Shown here: piece by piece, positions 43,002 through 53,307 of the stretch | Layout: each line of letters opens with the position of its first letter | Numbering within the stretch: the stretch's first letter is position 1 | NCBI GenBank assembly: GCA_016800925.1 | Contig: JABCPU010000254.1 | Span: 1-64,000 of the forward strand | Source of the DNA: Suillus spraguei | Taxonomy: Eukaryota > Basidiomycota > Agaricomycetes > Boletales > Suillaceae | DNA length: 64,000 bases | Direction: 5' to 3' | Translations under genes and position numbers: made by a program | The notes under the pieces: model-generated | Databases searched by the model: none | Told to the model about the DNA's origin: nothing | What the model saw: only the letters and a program-made list of their open reading frames with translations

Positions 43002-43640
43002 TTATACGTATATTTACTACCACTCAGTACTGTGACTGTTCAAAGCTTCCTCTGTATTCCGGACATCTGACAGCTTAATTCTCACGGTGGTCACAGGCTA
43101 ATTTTTTCGAGTCAATCTTGCTCTTGTTTGTGTACTACTACCATCTGTGTGTGATATTTATGGTATGTACAGATTAAAGTTCTGTGCTATGGAACTTTGA
43201 TTAATGATGTTGCAGGACCCTACCGCAGATAAAGAGAATGAATTTCCTGGGAAACGGTTGGTTATTTCTATGGTAATTGATGCTCCAAGTCTGTCTGATG
43301 GATGTCTAGCCCACGCTCACCTTCCCTCAAATTCAGTGAACATAAGCTCATAGATGGGTCACCCATTAAAAACTTGCCTGTCAAAAAGTAAGTCATCAAT
43401 TAATGTTATATTCTTGGATAAATTCTCACCTTCAAGTGGTCAGGGCTAAAAAATTCCTGCCCCACAGAATTGCATGCCCAGAACTGGGGATATTCGCAAC
43501 GAGTCCTTTGGCAGACGTGCCTCAGACTCCCGTCCCACCCTACCATCAGACTCCAGCCCCTGTGACAGTCTCACAGATGTATATGTATAGACTCATTGGA
43601 GATTGTTGGGATGCCAAAATCAAACGGTGCAAGGAGGCAA
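43002..43640 (+). other. Unassigned stretch downstream of Plavaka
   Basis: A modest plus-strand frame at 43,403-43,699 (PLADVPQTPVPPYHQTPAPV, then RLIGDCWDAKIKRCKEAKKA) has no family I recognise. The stretch could be the 3' end of the Plavaka element or unrelated. Confidence 0.35.
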
Positions 43641-43879
43641 AAAAGGCCCATTTGTTGGAAGTGCAGCTTGCTGCCCATGGAATACGTAAACTAGTTTGAT
43701 AGTATCCTGTATCTGAAAATTTTCTCCAATACTTTTGATTTTTTTTGGGTGATGAGCAAATAAGCTGATATTTGGGATCATTGGGTCTTTTTGGTGCACA
43801 TTAGAGAAAACGGTATATGATTTTCTGCGTTTGATATGATTCGCCCAAATTATGCCCAATATGAAAAGGGGGTTTTTCC

Positions 43880-44568
43880 TGATGTGAATGATGCTGGGAA
43901 TGCCAGCATAGTACATGCGTGTTGAGTCATCATTGTTAGTCCGATAGTTGTGGTAATATCTGGCATGACATTCTGAATGAAATGGTCAGTAGGCATTACT
44001 GAAAAATAAAGAACATACATCGACAATAAGTTGATACCGAATGGACCGAAAGAGAACCATCTTGTAGCATAAAGAGGCTAGCCCGAAATTTATTGACATC
44101 CGTGAGAGTGGCTACTTCATTACCATCATGGTGGTTCATGCATTCAGGACTCTGGCATACATGTGTTGGTGGATACAAGTCGTGATATCCTATGAGGTTT
44201 GAATATGTCAGTGAAAGAAGAGAAACAATGAACAGCAACACACCAATACCACGCATAAGTCCATGATGGTTAAAAGCCTCAATCTCCTGGTCAGTTGGGA
44301 GTACTGTATCATGAGTCCAGATAACCTGATGCAATGCTACCCAGCATGCGAGGACAGTGGGTCAGTCTTGGCCAAGTGCATCAGCAAGAAGGAGTATAAC
44401 AACTTCTGGAGGGTGGGTGGGTAGATGGTGGATGTCAGTCATGCACTGGTGAATGAATGGTTTCGCCATGCATGCAAGCTGAACAAACGCTGTAAGGTCA
44501 GAGAAGGTGAGATTAGACGTATTGAAGGACACAAGTAACTGACAGATGTCCATCATGAAGGGGATCAA
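43880..44568 (-). pseudogene. KDZ-associated CxC5 cysteine-cluster fragment
   Basis: On the minus strand: LTAFVQLACMAKPFIHQCMT, VVILLLADALGQD, TGA, PTVLACWVALHQVIWTHDTV, LPTDQEIEAFNHHGLMRG, a 57-nt intron (GTATTG..CATAG, near 44,192-44,250), YHDLYPPTHVCQSPEC, TLTDVNKFRASLFMLQDGSL, and after a further intron CHARYYHNYR and MYYAGIPSIIHI. The CX4C and later C..C pairs with DLYPPTHVC match the CxC5 cluster found with KDZ transposases in basidiomycetes. The TGA near 44,391 replaces a probable Arg. Sequence after MYYAGIPSIIH diverges, so the transposase body is missing; it is a fragment. Confidence 0.68.
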
Positions 44569-44694
44569 GAAGGAGGTCGATAATGGCGATGAGGAAGGGG
44601 ATCAGAGGGACGTCAGTAATGGTGATGAGGAGGAGCAGTTGAGTGTGATATATGTTGCTAACAATGTTGTTTGGTCATTCTACCTGGTGCCATT

Positions 44695-44752
44695 GTAGAC
44701 TCCAGTAGACTCCGGTAGACTCGGGTGGACTGCGGTAGATTCTGCGGGATTA
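44695..44752 (+). repeat. Short (GTAGACTCC)n-like repeat
   Basis: About five tandem units of GTAGACTC(C/G)(A/G) with point changes. Confidence 0.6.
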
Positions 44753-44817
44753 TCGGAACGGAGTCTACTGATTGTCTATGCGAGTCCACGGTATATTCTA
44801 CCCATACACCTTACATG

Positions 44818-46092
44818 CCCTCTATCACTCGGACCTTACTCGGTTCTTTCGAGTTTCTGCACAGAAAAAGTCCGAACACCCTCACGGCATTCACACCGAA
44901 AAGACCCCAGACTCTGCAGGACATGTTCGCTTCAGTTTATTTGTTGCAGCTGCTATATGACGGCCTCGCCATATAACAACCTCCAGCCTCACCGACATTA
45001 ATAAAAATATCATGTTTTTCTCTGAAGAGTCTGAAATCCAGGCTGCTGAAGTCTGGTAGTCCTACGGCTTCCAAATCATGATAGAGAATATCCACTCCAA
45101 CACTTATATCAAGGTTTTTACCTAGCGCGAATATCTCTTTGTGGATATCTAATCGGCCTTCTGTGGTTCTGTCACTTTTATCTTCTGGCTCGAGCGCATC
45201 TTCAAGTTATGCCTGGTCTTACACTCGCCAATAAACTCGTCAGCTGCGACTCGGATGAGGGTATGCATGCTGACTTTGCTTGCTTGCTCTTTAGCCACCT
45301 TAAGTATTGTCCGCACTCCATGAGTTCTGTGACTGATTGATACATACTGCACACAATTATATCATTGCATGCTGAGTTGTGACCAGCGAGTTCGACGACT
45401 CGCTAATTCCGTTCCACCTCACACATGTTCGTATCTCGCAGTTCAGTACTCTTGATGGTGCGTTCCGTGGATGAGGATGAGTACTTAGATTGAATATAAT
45501 ATAACATACCACAACCTCGTTGTTTGAACCATTGTGCTTAGGCGCCACCTCAACCAATCCAACCGACAACAAGACACTCTGACCCATTTTACGGTTACTA
45601 GCAGGCTTCGCAAGGGGGTGAACTTCAAGTTCAATATACATTCATTGGTGTCATTACTGCATACTATGATACAAATGACACAATGTCTGAAGACCAAATA
45701 CCATGTCAGCAATGAGAGTGGTATGAGAAAAGTACTAAGACATTGATGAGCGAAAGACGATGACAACAGAAGATCAGGGCGGTTAATGAGCTGCACAAGA
45801 TCGATCAATTGTGGCTGCTTAAAAACCTTGATTGTGTTCGTTTGATGGGTGTCTCGACGTGTGCTATCCGAACTCAAGTTGGGGAAGAGCAAGGGGAAGG
45901 GAAGGGAGTAAGGATATCTTAAGGTCGTTACTATATACCGCTCGATAATAGCTGCAACAATAAACTGAAGCGAACATGTTCTGTAGAGTCTGGGGTCTTT
46001 TCGTTGTGAATGCTGTGAGGGTGTTCGGACTTTTTCTGTGCAGGGTTTGGAGAAACTCGAAAGAACCGAGTAAGGATCGACTGATAACAGGG
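44818..46092. mobile_element. Element with ~135-bp terminal inverted repeats
   Basis: 44,818-44,950 and 45,951-46,092 are inverted copies. Shared words are CTTACTCGGTTCTTTCGAGTTTCT, split here as CTTACTCGGTTC and GAGTTTCT, then ACAGAAAAAGTCCGAACACC, CGAAAAGACCCCAGACTCT and ACATGTTCGCTTCAGTTTAT. The right arm has about 8 extra bases. No clear target duplication or transposase was found. The 1-kb interior has minus-strand frames (KVFKQPQLIDLVQLINRPDL near 45,800, VHPLAKPASNRKMGQSVLLS near 45,600) that look like exons of a cellular gene but match nothing I know. Confidence 0.65.
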
Positions 46093-46625
46093 TACCAAAT
46101 ATAACCCTGTCCTATTTTTGAGGGTAACGAAAGTGATACATCAATGATGCATTACTGCCTGTGTCCTGTTTTGAGGTAACAAGAGTAATACATCAGTGAT
46201 ATATCACCAGCTGGTCATCAAAGTAGGGATCCGCAGGGATCCACATCATCATACATTACTTGCTTGTCAGTGGTAACAACAATGATTGATGTATGGCAAT
46301 TTACTGATAACTACAGTCTATTTAATGTATGATTATGACAGCATAGACTCGGTGGAATTGATGTTGTGTATCGCGCACTCGATAGTATATCGCGCAATTG
46401 ATTAAAGTTCCTTTTGGAGCGTCATACTATCGTTCATGCTTGCCATGAACATGACGCCGACATCTGGCTCAAGCATGGTGTGTCGGCTGTGTATCTGCAC
46501 CTCTTGTTATAATCCACTCTGTTATACTCACAAATACTGAGGTCGGTATATCATTAGCATCCTAAAATAATACATACAACTATCATATAGTGACGGACTA
46601 GGGTAAAAAAGTAATATGACTTAGA
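46093..46625. other. Intergenic stretch with a short tandem duplication
   Basis: No gene. Two adjacent ~60-bp units (about 46,106-46,160 and 46,163-46,210) share CTGT..CCT(A/G)TTTTTGAGG(G)TAAC and GATACATCA(A/G)TGAT. Confidence 0.5.
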
Positions 46626-48638
46626 TCATGCAATATCAGCAGTATTCCATTCGTTGTAATTTGAGGCTGAACACCAGTTGGCATCCTCGAAAACTGGACT
46701 GCCATCCACAGGACCTTGAGCGGCTGATATTTTGGCAGCGGGATATATTGTGCTCAAGCGAGGTCCTCGAATAGTGGAGAATGATGGATTCTCTGCAAAA
46801 CCGATGGCTCGCACAGGAAGGGTTAGAGGACTTGTCGAACCAGATTGCGCACGGCTACTCGACTCAACGCGCGCTGCGGAGGAGATTGAGTCTGATCGCA
46901 ATCGTCGAGAACGACAACTCCTCCTAAGGGTTTTAATATGGCATGATTACGTGTAGACATCATGATATTTTCTGCTTGCGAGGAGAGGGGACTAGGTCTA
47001 TAATATGCTTGCTTCTTGATGTTCAGAGTGATCCTTGACATCATCGTGACCTGTTGACCGTAAATGGTCAGGTTATGTCAAATATGCAGTTCAATTCATG
47101 CTCACGGTAAGGCTGTAACGGAATGATGTTAGGCAATCACTGTTATTCGTGGTTTACAACAAAGACTCACAGAAGTTCGAGCCTGTGCACGTATATTGTA
47201 AGCAAACAAGATCTAAGCAAACACGAAGATATACGTACTGTGCGGTGATATTTTGGATCCCCACTGGAGCTCTAATGATCATGATTGCCAGGATCAGATT
47301 TACGGTGCAGATGACACTGTATGCTTGGTGAGCTCCGCTACCCATAGAACCTGGCTCGCGTACCTGTAGTACAGTAACCCGTCTGCGAAGAGGGCACGAA
47401 TAACACGACCCGCTTCCTTATTGCGGATAGCGGGAAGCGTGCGGTTCAACGTCAACCCAAAGACATACGTGTCATAGAGGAGAGGTAACCAGGCTGACGC
47501 CGAAGCAATACTGCCGCTGGAAAGTGTTCAGAACTCACATATGCATATCAGTCGTATGTAAGGAGTCAGGACATACGAATTGAACACCATAGAGCAAGCT
47601 GTGAAAACGTAAGTAAGGTTGTCGTGTGCGAAAAATGAGTACCTCACAGTGAACATTGCGTGTATGAATAACGGCTGGGCCCTGTCATCAACTTATGCAT
47701 AACGCGACGAAGGTGAAAACATACGTTCAGCATGACTCAATAGCCATGCAGTTACTCCAATCCAAGCCAGCAGTAAAAATACCGCCAGTAAAATGGCAGC
47801 CCGTTGATGTTTATACATTGCATTTACCCTGTATGCTCCGTCATCAGTAGACGCTTTCTGAAAGGAGAACAAATCTCACCGCAACAGCATCATTATCCCA
47901 ACTATCTCAATTCCTATAGCTGTCATGGCCCCTTCGTAGCGGACAAAATGCCGGCAACTTGGAAAATGTCAGCTGAGCCAAACGGTGCAGTGTAATGCTG
48001 ACCTCTGCGGTCAAGTTTGTAAGATTCATCACCAGTAGTGAGTATAAAATATTAAAACTCACTTCGTAGCTCCATGAAGGGAGGTTGAATGCTAGTGGAG
48101 ACGTCACGGATGAAATTGTAAGCCGAAAGTAATGTACTCACCAACCAGGTTGATGATAAAGCCGACAGGAGTAAGATATCGGTTCTGGGAATACGCGTGA
48201 GGTTTTTAACTGGCAGATATTGCAAATACGATGCATACCAGTAGAAACAAGTATACATCTAAGCAGGTTCAGATACCAGCTCATATACATGTTGGCGATG
48301 CCACTTACGTATACCCTTGCGCCCTTGCCAGATAAAGTCAATCTGAGTACTACGTTGAGTTTCACCGAATTCTGGTGCAAATAGCAATGTCGCACCTCAT
48401 CTCCGATGGTGACAAGGTGGTCCCAAATCAATATGGTGAAACCTACAAACGCGACATACTAAATCATGAGATGTGTATATCAGCCACTTGAACAGCAGGA
48501 CGTGTTGAACGTACAATGGTTTGGTGCCTGAAAAGATGGGTATTGAGTATACAAAGACAAAAAATGACGATAAGAAAGCATGAGTCACGTTTCTGCGAAG
48601 TCCTGACCGATTGTTTCCTTCACTAGTGGGTACGGCAT
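46626..48638 (-). CDS. DUF6533-domain multi-pass membrane protein
   Basis: ATG at 48,636-48,638 (MPYPLVKETIGQDF) starts a gene with about ten short introns. Spliced by hand, the N-terminal part reads YVAFVGFTILIWDHLVTIGD, then EIDFIWQGRKGI, NRYLTPVGFIINLV, FNLPSWSYE and HFVRYEGAMTAIGIEIVGIM. These are the hallmark DUF6533 words (DHL.T..DE and the RYEGAM segment). Later exons give AAILLAVFLLLAWIGVTAWL, YDTYVFGLTLNRTLPAIRNK, GRVIRALFADGLLYY, VMMSRITLN-type ending and a Ser-rich cytoplasmic tail to 46,626. About seven transmembrane segments are expected. The junction near 48,010 is unclear and could hide a frame error. The family is common in Agaricomycetes; its function is unknown. Confidence 0.78.
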
Positions 48639-50130
48639 CTATCCACGGAAACGGTAGTCCAAGACGAGTGAGGAGGGTGGTGTGCTTTAGGGAAGGTTTT
48701 AGGATTGTTAGCCCCAAAAGATTGTCTCAATCGAGTTGTAGAGGATGAAGAAAACATCACGTTGTGATGAAGCACTTTATAATACGCAGTAGCACTGGCC
48801 CGGGCGTTCATACGAGCACGCTGTCCGAGTCACGCCAAGCAGTATTGGTAAGTGAGTGGTGGGCGGCTTGGCGTGTTGACTGGTTGTTGGCCCGTGTTTC
48901 ACGTAATTAACGTTAAGAACGTTCGAGATAATCAATGATACCTAGCGCTCCCCCACACATTGGCAGTGTGGCCAATCATGCCAGGTTGAGTCACTTGGCC
49001 GACCTTGTATCAATAACTACGGATCATCTGACGTTAAAACTATGTGGTGGTTGCACGACTAGTAGTACTAGCGCTTTTCCAATTCTACTACTACTAATTA
49101 TACATGTAGGACACACATCGGATGACTGGGTGTCTGTCAATTACTGCATTATGACTTGCAGGTAGCATGCGGTTACGCGGTATGTAGCACGAGACTGAGC
49201 CACATCCGACGCACAGGAAGCTAGCCGAGATTTATTTTTGACACTCGTACACACATTCTTACATAAATTCAATCATTCAACGTTGCCGTATAGTTTAGGA
49301 GGTGAAATGCACAAATTATTGACCAGTCAATGATGGTAACTAGAGGAGTCCCAGCATAGGATATCCGTTCACAGTCAATTTTCAAGAAATTACTCCAGAA
49401 ACTTATGCGTACACGTGTCATCATTTGACATTTACGTATCACATTTCTAACATGGCCAAGGATCTTATCTTTAGAGTCCACCTTACTCCTTCTACATTCA
49501 GGAACTTTAGAATGTTTTCTCCTGCAGTGTGCACCCCATGGCAGGCAAATCCGCCCGGAAAGGAATATGCCCACTAAGTTATACAAAGTTGTCGTCGGTT
49601 AACATTGAGCGCACGCCCGAGCCACGGACCTGTCCTGTCTTTTACCGACAACAACGCAACAATCCAAGGCAAGGGGCATCCGATGTTTTTAGTCGACATC
49701 GCCTTGCCCGCCAAAGAATACCCCACAACCATTCGAGTCTTGATGCGTGATGGTCCGTTCACCATCACGCCTCTCCGTTGCAGGATGCCGAGTTTGCATT
49801 CTGATCGACTTATCGCGGATGATGAATAGAAACGGAATTCCTTATCAGGTCGTTACTGCATTTTGGTTTAGGTGATTAAAGTTGATGCGCCAGCAATGCT
49901 GCCAAGTCATTGTGGAGCAAGGTTTCTGCATATTGCATTTGTTCACGTAGGCGTCTAGTTCGAGGTCCGTGGTATACCTTCATTTCCGCCCGCCATATCA
50001 TTTGATGGCCTTGGCCAAGCGGCATTCACTGATCATCAAATATAAGTTGATACTTGAGTCCCAGATCTCTTCGATTTACGTGAAGGCATGGGAACATCCA
50101 ACCAGTGTCTCGTTAATCTCATACTACGTC
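48639..50130. other. Intergenic stretch, no recognised gene
   Basis: A plus-strand frame at 49,605-49,829 (NNATIQGKGHPMFLVDIALP) is open for 74 codons. It vaguely recalls retroelement protease linkers, but I cannot assign it. The rest shows nothing. Confidence 0.4.
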
Positions 50131-51006
50131 ATGAGTAACACCGCCCCGTCTGCAAGTCAGTGGGGATCCCCTACTGCAAGCAAAAGAGCACTCTTCATAC
50201 ATGGTTTAAATTCGTCTTCGCACACGTTCCACCGTGTTGCATCGATACTTGCTGCCAAAGGCGAGTCTTTTTCACTCGAATCTGTTTACAGCGTCGATTG
50301 ATGTTATGATAACATCATAGGATACTTGGTTGTCGCTCCTAACCTTCTTGCACATGCTCTTAGGACCCCTGGAGCTGAATTTCGAGTCCAGACATTGGCA
50401 GACGACCTCTTGCCCTACCTTCAGGCTGCTGAGTATGATATAGTCATGGGCCACTCAATGGGCGGATCCGTGGTATTATCACTTCTCAAATATCTGCCGA
50501 AAACCAGGCCTACCTCTGTAGTCCTCGTCGATTCATCTGTAGAGTTGACTGCAGCGCAGTTGGCAGTTCTAACAGCCGGACGTATTCACAATGTCAGACT
50601 CACCCCAGAAGATCACATGACATTGAATCCTCTATAGACGAGACAGGATGCTATTTGGAGATCGCTTGGGAGCCAAATCGCCAGACAAACCAATTTTGAT
50701 GATCACAGGAATGTCAGTACTTGTTTGTGAGTAGCGTTCTGGAACAAGCGGTACTGATGGTTTGGATTGCCACAGGGCAACACGCCAAGGTCATTCTCGC
50801 ACTTGTTCGCCGACAAGTCTGCCGCTGTCTTATTGACGGCTTTGATAGCAGATCCGCGATCTAACAGTAATGATTCCTCGAAGCTGGAGACTATCGCGAA
50901 ATTTGAGGACGTTAGAGCAGTGATTGTCTCAAATGCATCGCACTGGATACAGAATGAATTCCCAGAAGTGATTGTTGAAGAGGCGCTAAGAAATATCGAA
51001 GAGTAA
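50131..51006 (+). pseudogene. Alpha/beta hydrolase-fold protein with an in-frame TAG
   Basis: Exons 50,131-50,260, 50,321-50,712 and 50,776-51,006 sum to exactly 251 codons. ALFIHGLNSSSHTFHRVASI is the oxyanion-loop region; GYLVVAPNLLAHALRTPG follows, and the nucleophile elbow GHSMGG is near 50,452. NASHWIQNEFPEVIVEEAL carries the catalytic His (50,939-50,941). Intron 1 (60 nt) is a GC-AG intron: GCGAGT after GCCAAAG, ending CATAG. TAG at 50,635-50,637 is codon 149, between HMTLNPL and TRQDAIWRSLG, where I would expect Trp. Unless it is read through or spliced out, the product lacks its catalytic His, hence the pseudogene call. The substrate is unknown; relatives include fungal hydrolases of small esters. 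Confidence 0.72.
50261..50320 (+). other. GC-AG intron of the hydrolase gene
   Basis: GCGAGTCTTT...CATCATAG, 60 nt. Splicing here gives AAKGYLVVAPN without frame loss. A GT donor at the same place is absent. Confidence 0.65.
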
Positions 51007-51117
51007 GATAATGGGCAGTAAAGTGATCGCTGCCATATTTTGAAAAGATCTTGTACAAGTTGGTATAGCCTTCGTCATCGGTCAAGGGTTCTCCGTAGCA
51101 ATATCAATTTCGTTCTG

Positions 51118-51295
51118 CTTGGTAGGTATAAATATTTGCGAATTTTCAAAGATAATGCTCGTACCGAGAAGTGAGAAGTGACGCAATATCTGGGAACCAA
51201 AGAAATCCAGATAAGTAACAAGAAATGGTAGACTCTATGGCTACAGAATGATCTTTGAGGTCATATCCTGGCTATTTTGGAAAGTTCAAGTATTG
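51118..51295 (+). repeat. Dispersed repeat, copy 2 (partner at 314)
   Basis: The second copy lies 110 bp downstream of the hydrolase stop codon, in the same orientation as copy 1. There are no coding signs. Confidence 0.75.
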
Positions 51296-51804
51296 TTTGG
51301 AAACAAGCTGCAAGTACCGACTCGGCCGAGAGTACCTCAAGGGTGAGCATACCTCACCGTTCGATTGAAGAGGTCAACTACGCAGGGGACGGTCCCTATT
51401 GTTCGTCAACACTCCAGAGAATTTCTTGTGGTTCGGGTTTGGGATCTAGGAAACACGTGCTTCAGAAACATATTCACAAATAATCTGATTCTTGAACTAC
51501 GAACCTGCATAAACCAGTTGGTCTTGTATACCTCATCCACCTGAATGCGTTCTCATTCAGTATATTCTCGCAATGGGTCTGCACGCAGAATAATTTCAAC
51601 GATCGACTGCAGTAGGTATGAGAATGTAATGAGTAGATAATAGGACACGTCGTGCCTCCATTCTGAGTTGATGCACGTTGGATCAGTACGTAGTTCCGTA
51701 GCAACATCAAAATGGGAAAAGAATGAACGCACAAAATTAGCATGTGTCCGAAGGCACGACCTGCCATGGAGTAAATATAATGTTGCAATAACAATTTGCA
51801 CAGC

Positions 51805-52362
51805 GGCTAAGACCAGTTAAGATGAACCTTCAAGGAAACCATCCATGAGCGAATGTCAAGGTGTTCTGATGGAAAAAAACATTGCACCAATAGGTTTCGA
51901 ACCTACACAGCCCAAGAGAAACAGATTTCGATTTTGTTGTGGCAACCACCAGGCCAAGACCAATTACAGTGAACTTCTAAAGAAATCACCCATGAGTCAA
52001 TTTCAAGGTAGAAAAAACCTCCTCGTCGGCAAGTTTCGAACCTGCGTAGTCCAAGAGAAACAGATTTTGATTCTGTTGTGGAAACCAGCTGTCTAAGACC
52101 AGTTACGGTGAACTGCTGAAGAAATCATCCATGAGTGAATATCAAGGGGTGTCCCGATGGAAAAACCTCGTCATCAACCGAACCTGCAGTCTAGGAGAAA
52201 CAGATTTTGATTCTGTTGTAGCAACCACCTAGTTATGGACTATTATGGTCAACTTCTAAAGAAATCGTCCATGAATGAATGTTAAAGTGTATTCCGATAG
52301 AAAGAAAACTGTAGTTCAGCGTATTTCGGACCTGCGCAGTTCAAGGGAAACAGATTTTGAGC
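51805..52362 (-). repeat. Tandem array of tRNA(Ser/Leu)-like units, ~140-bp period
   Basis: Four units start near 51,807, 51,954, 52,093 and 52,240. Each has, on the plus strand, (A/C)TAAGACCAGTTA..GTGAAC, AAGAAATC.TCCATGAGTGAAT, CGAACCTGC..AGTC and AAGAGAAACAGATTTTGATTC. On the minus strand this reads as a B-box GGTTCGAAACC, a type-II tRNA variable-arm-like segment, an anticodon-like loop and an A-box-like TGGCCTGGTGGTT. In unit 1 the loop reads ATCGAAA (CGA, as in tRNA-Ser); in units 2 and 3 it reads ATCAAAA (CAA). The acceptor stem does not pair, so they are not functional tRNAs. A partial unit lies near 51,490-51,530. The last unit stops abruptly where the YcgG-like remnant begins. Confidence 0.65.
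51882..51960 (-). pseudogene. tRNA-Ser(CGA)-like sequence in unit 1
   Basis: Minus-strand reading: A-box-like TGGCCTGGTGGTT, loop ATCGAAA with CGA at 51,928-51,930, CTGTTTCTCTTGGG variable arm, GGTTCGAAACC B-box, and 3' end CCTATTGGTGC. The 3' half closely resembles a eukaryotic tRNA-Ser(CGA), but no GCACCAA 5' strand is present to pair with it. Confidence 0.55.
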
Positions 52363-52885
52363 CAGCTCTATTTGTTCATAGACTCGGATGACCTGTCACC
52401 CCCATGCCATATCCGTACCATTGTCAAGGGACTTTCCACATACCTCCCTCAAGCTCGCCAACTTGGCCCCAACACTTCCTTCGTTCTTCTTGCCAAGCAA
52501 AATGACAAAAACTCACGAACAGTAGAGGAATACAATACCATGTTCTGGGAACTCCTCAACGGTCTCGCCAAGCTTGATGACAAACCCTGGCCTTCAACCG
52601 TACCCCGCGACACTGACACGGATAAATTAAATGGTGCTTCTGCACCAAGCCAGGCGCACGCGTTATGCGCCGGGCGCGACCATGGTCTTCCAGCCAAAGT
52701 GAACTTTTGATATTCTCTTCAGCGCTGATGCAAAGCGCGCGGGTGCGATTGCAAAAGTTCGTGCCCTTCTCGCCAAGTATGATCCCATTCCTATCAGCCC
52801 CGACCTGAAGCCCTACGGCGAGAAAGGAGTACAGGCAGTATTTCTTGATGGATGAAAACGTTCCAGCGCCTTGCCCATATAACAA
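52357..52885 (+). pseudogene. YqcI/YcgG-family remnant
   Basis: Plus-strand words in several frames: LPQARQLGPNTSFVLLAKQN, TVEEYNTMFWELLNGLAKLD and KPWPSTVPRDTDTDK (52,440-52,625). Then comes DAKRAGAIAKVRALLAKYDP, IPISPDLKPYGEKGV (52,727-52,830) and, one frame over, RQYFLMDENVPAPCPY to about 52,880. From memory these match the YqcI/YcgG family (EEYE..FW.LLNG..LD..PWP..IP, KVRARL..YD..P.SP, QYFL.DDN). The N-terminus is missing at the junction with the tRNA-like repeat, and the central FSGEP..F..FQPRWVF part is frame-shifted and eroded. It is a decayed gene of unknown function. Confidence 0.6.
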
Positions 52886-53307
52886 ACACAGTGATTCCGA
52901 GGTCATTGTCGCATAAAGGTGAGCTGGTGTCCCCCCTGGTCAAGTTGCGTCCAACTAACCCATCTCCGCAGCGAACTACAACACCTCGCAAGAATAACAG
53001 GTGCTTCGCTGAATTTGAAATTGGGTATGTCGGGTTGTAAGCCAGGATGTAACATAAATACGAGATGCTGGACGCCTTCTTTCTTCATCAGAGCGCTACA
53101 TCTTATTTGTTTGGTTTGCGTTTCTGACTTGTCCTATACAGTAAAAATCATTCGGTTACTTGCAGGACATTGGCTGATCCCTCGGATACATTCTTCGCTT
53201 TTTCTTTTCTCCTCAATCTCGCCTTTGTAGTCTTGGATAGTCGGCGTGTCTGTGGCGTCTGGTATCTGCAAGCGTGTCAGGTCGGACAACAATCTCATAA
53301 ATACCAC
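52886..53307. other. Intergenic stretch, no recognised gene
   Basis: Nothing recognisable. Short open frames on both strands have no family resemblance. Confidence 0.4.

Noticed and set aside
51805..52362. Possible CRISPR-like array
   Set aside because: Units are adjacent, diverged ~140-bp repeats with tRNA-like boxes and no unique spacers between short identical repeats; the genome is eukaryotic.
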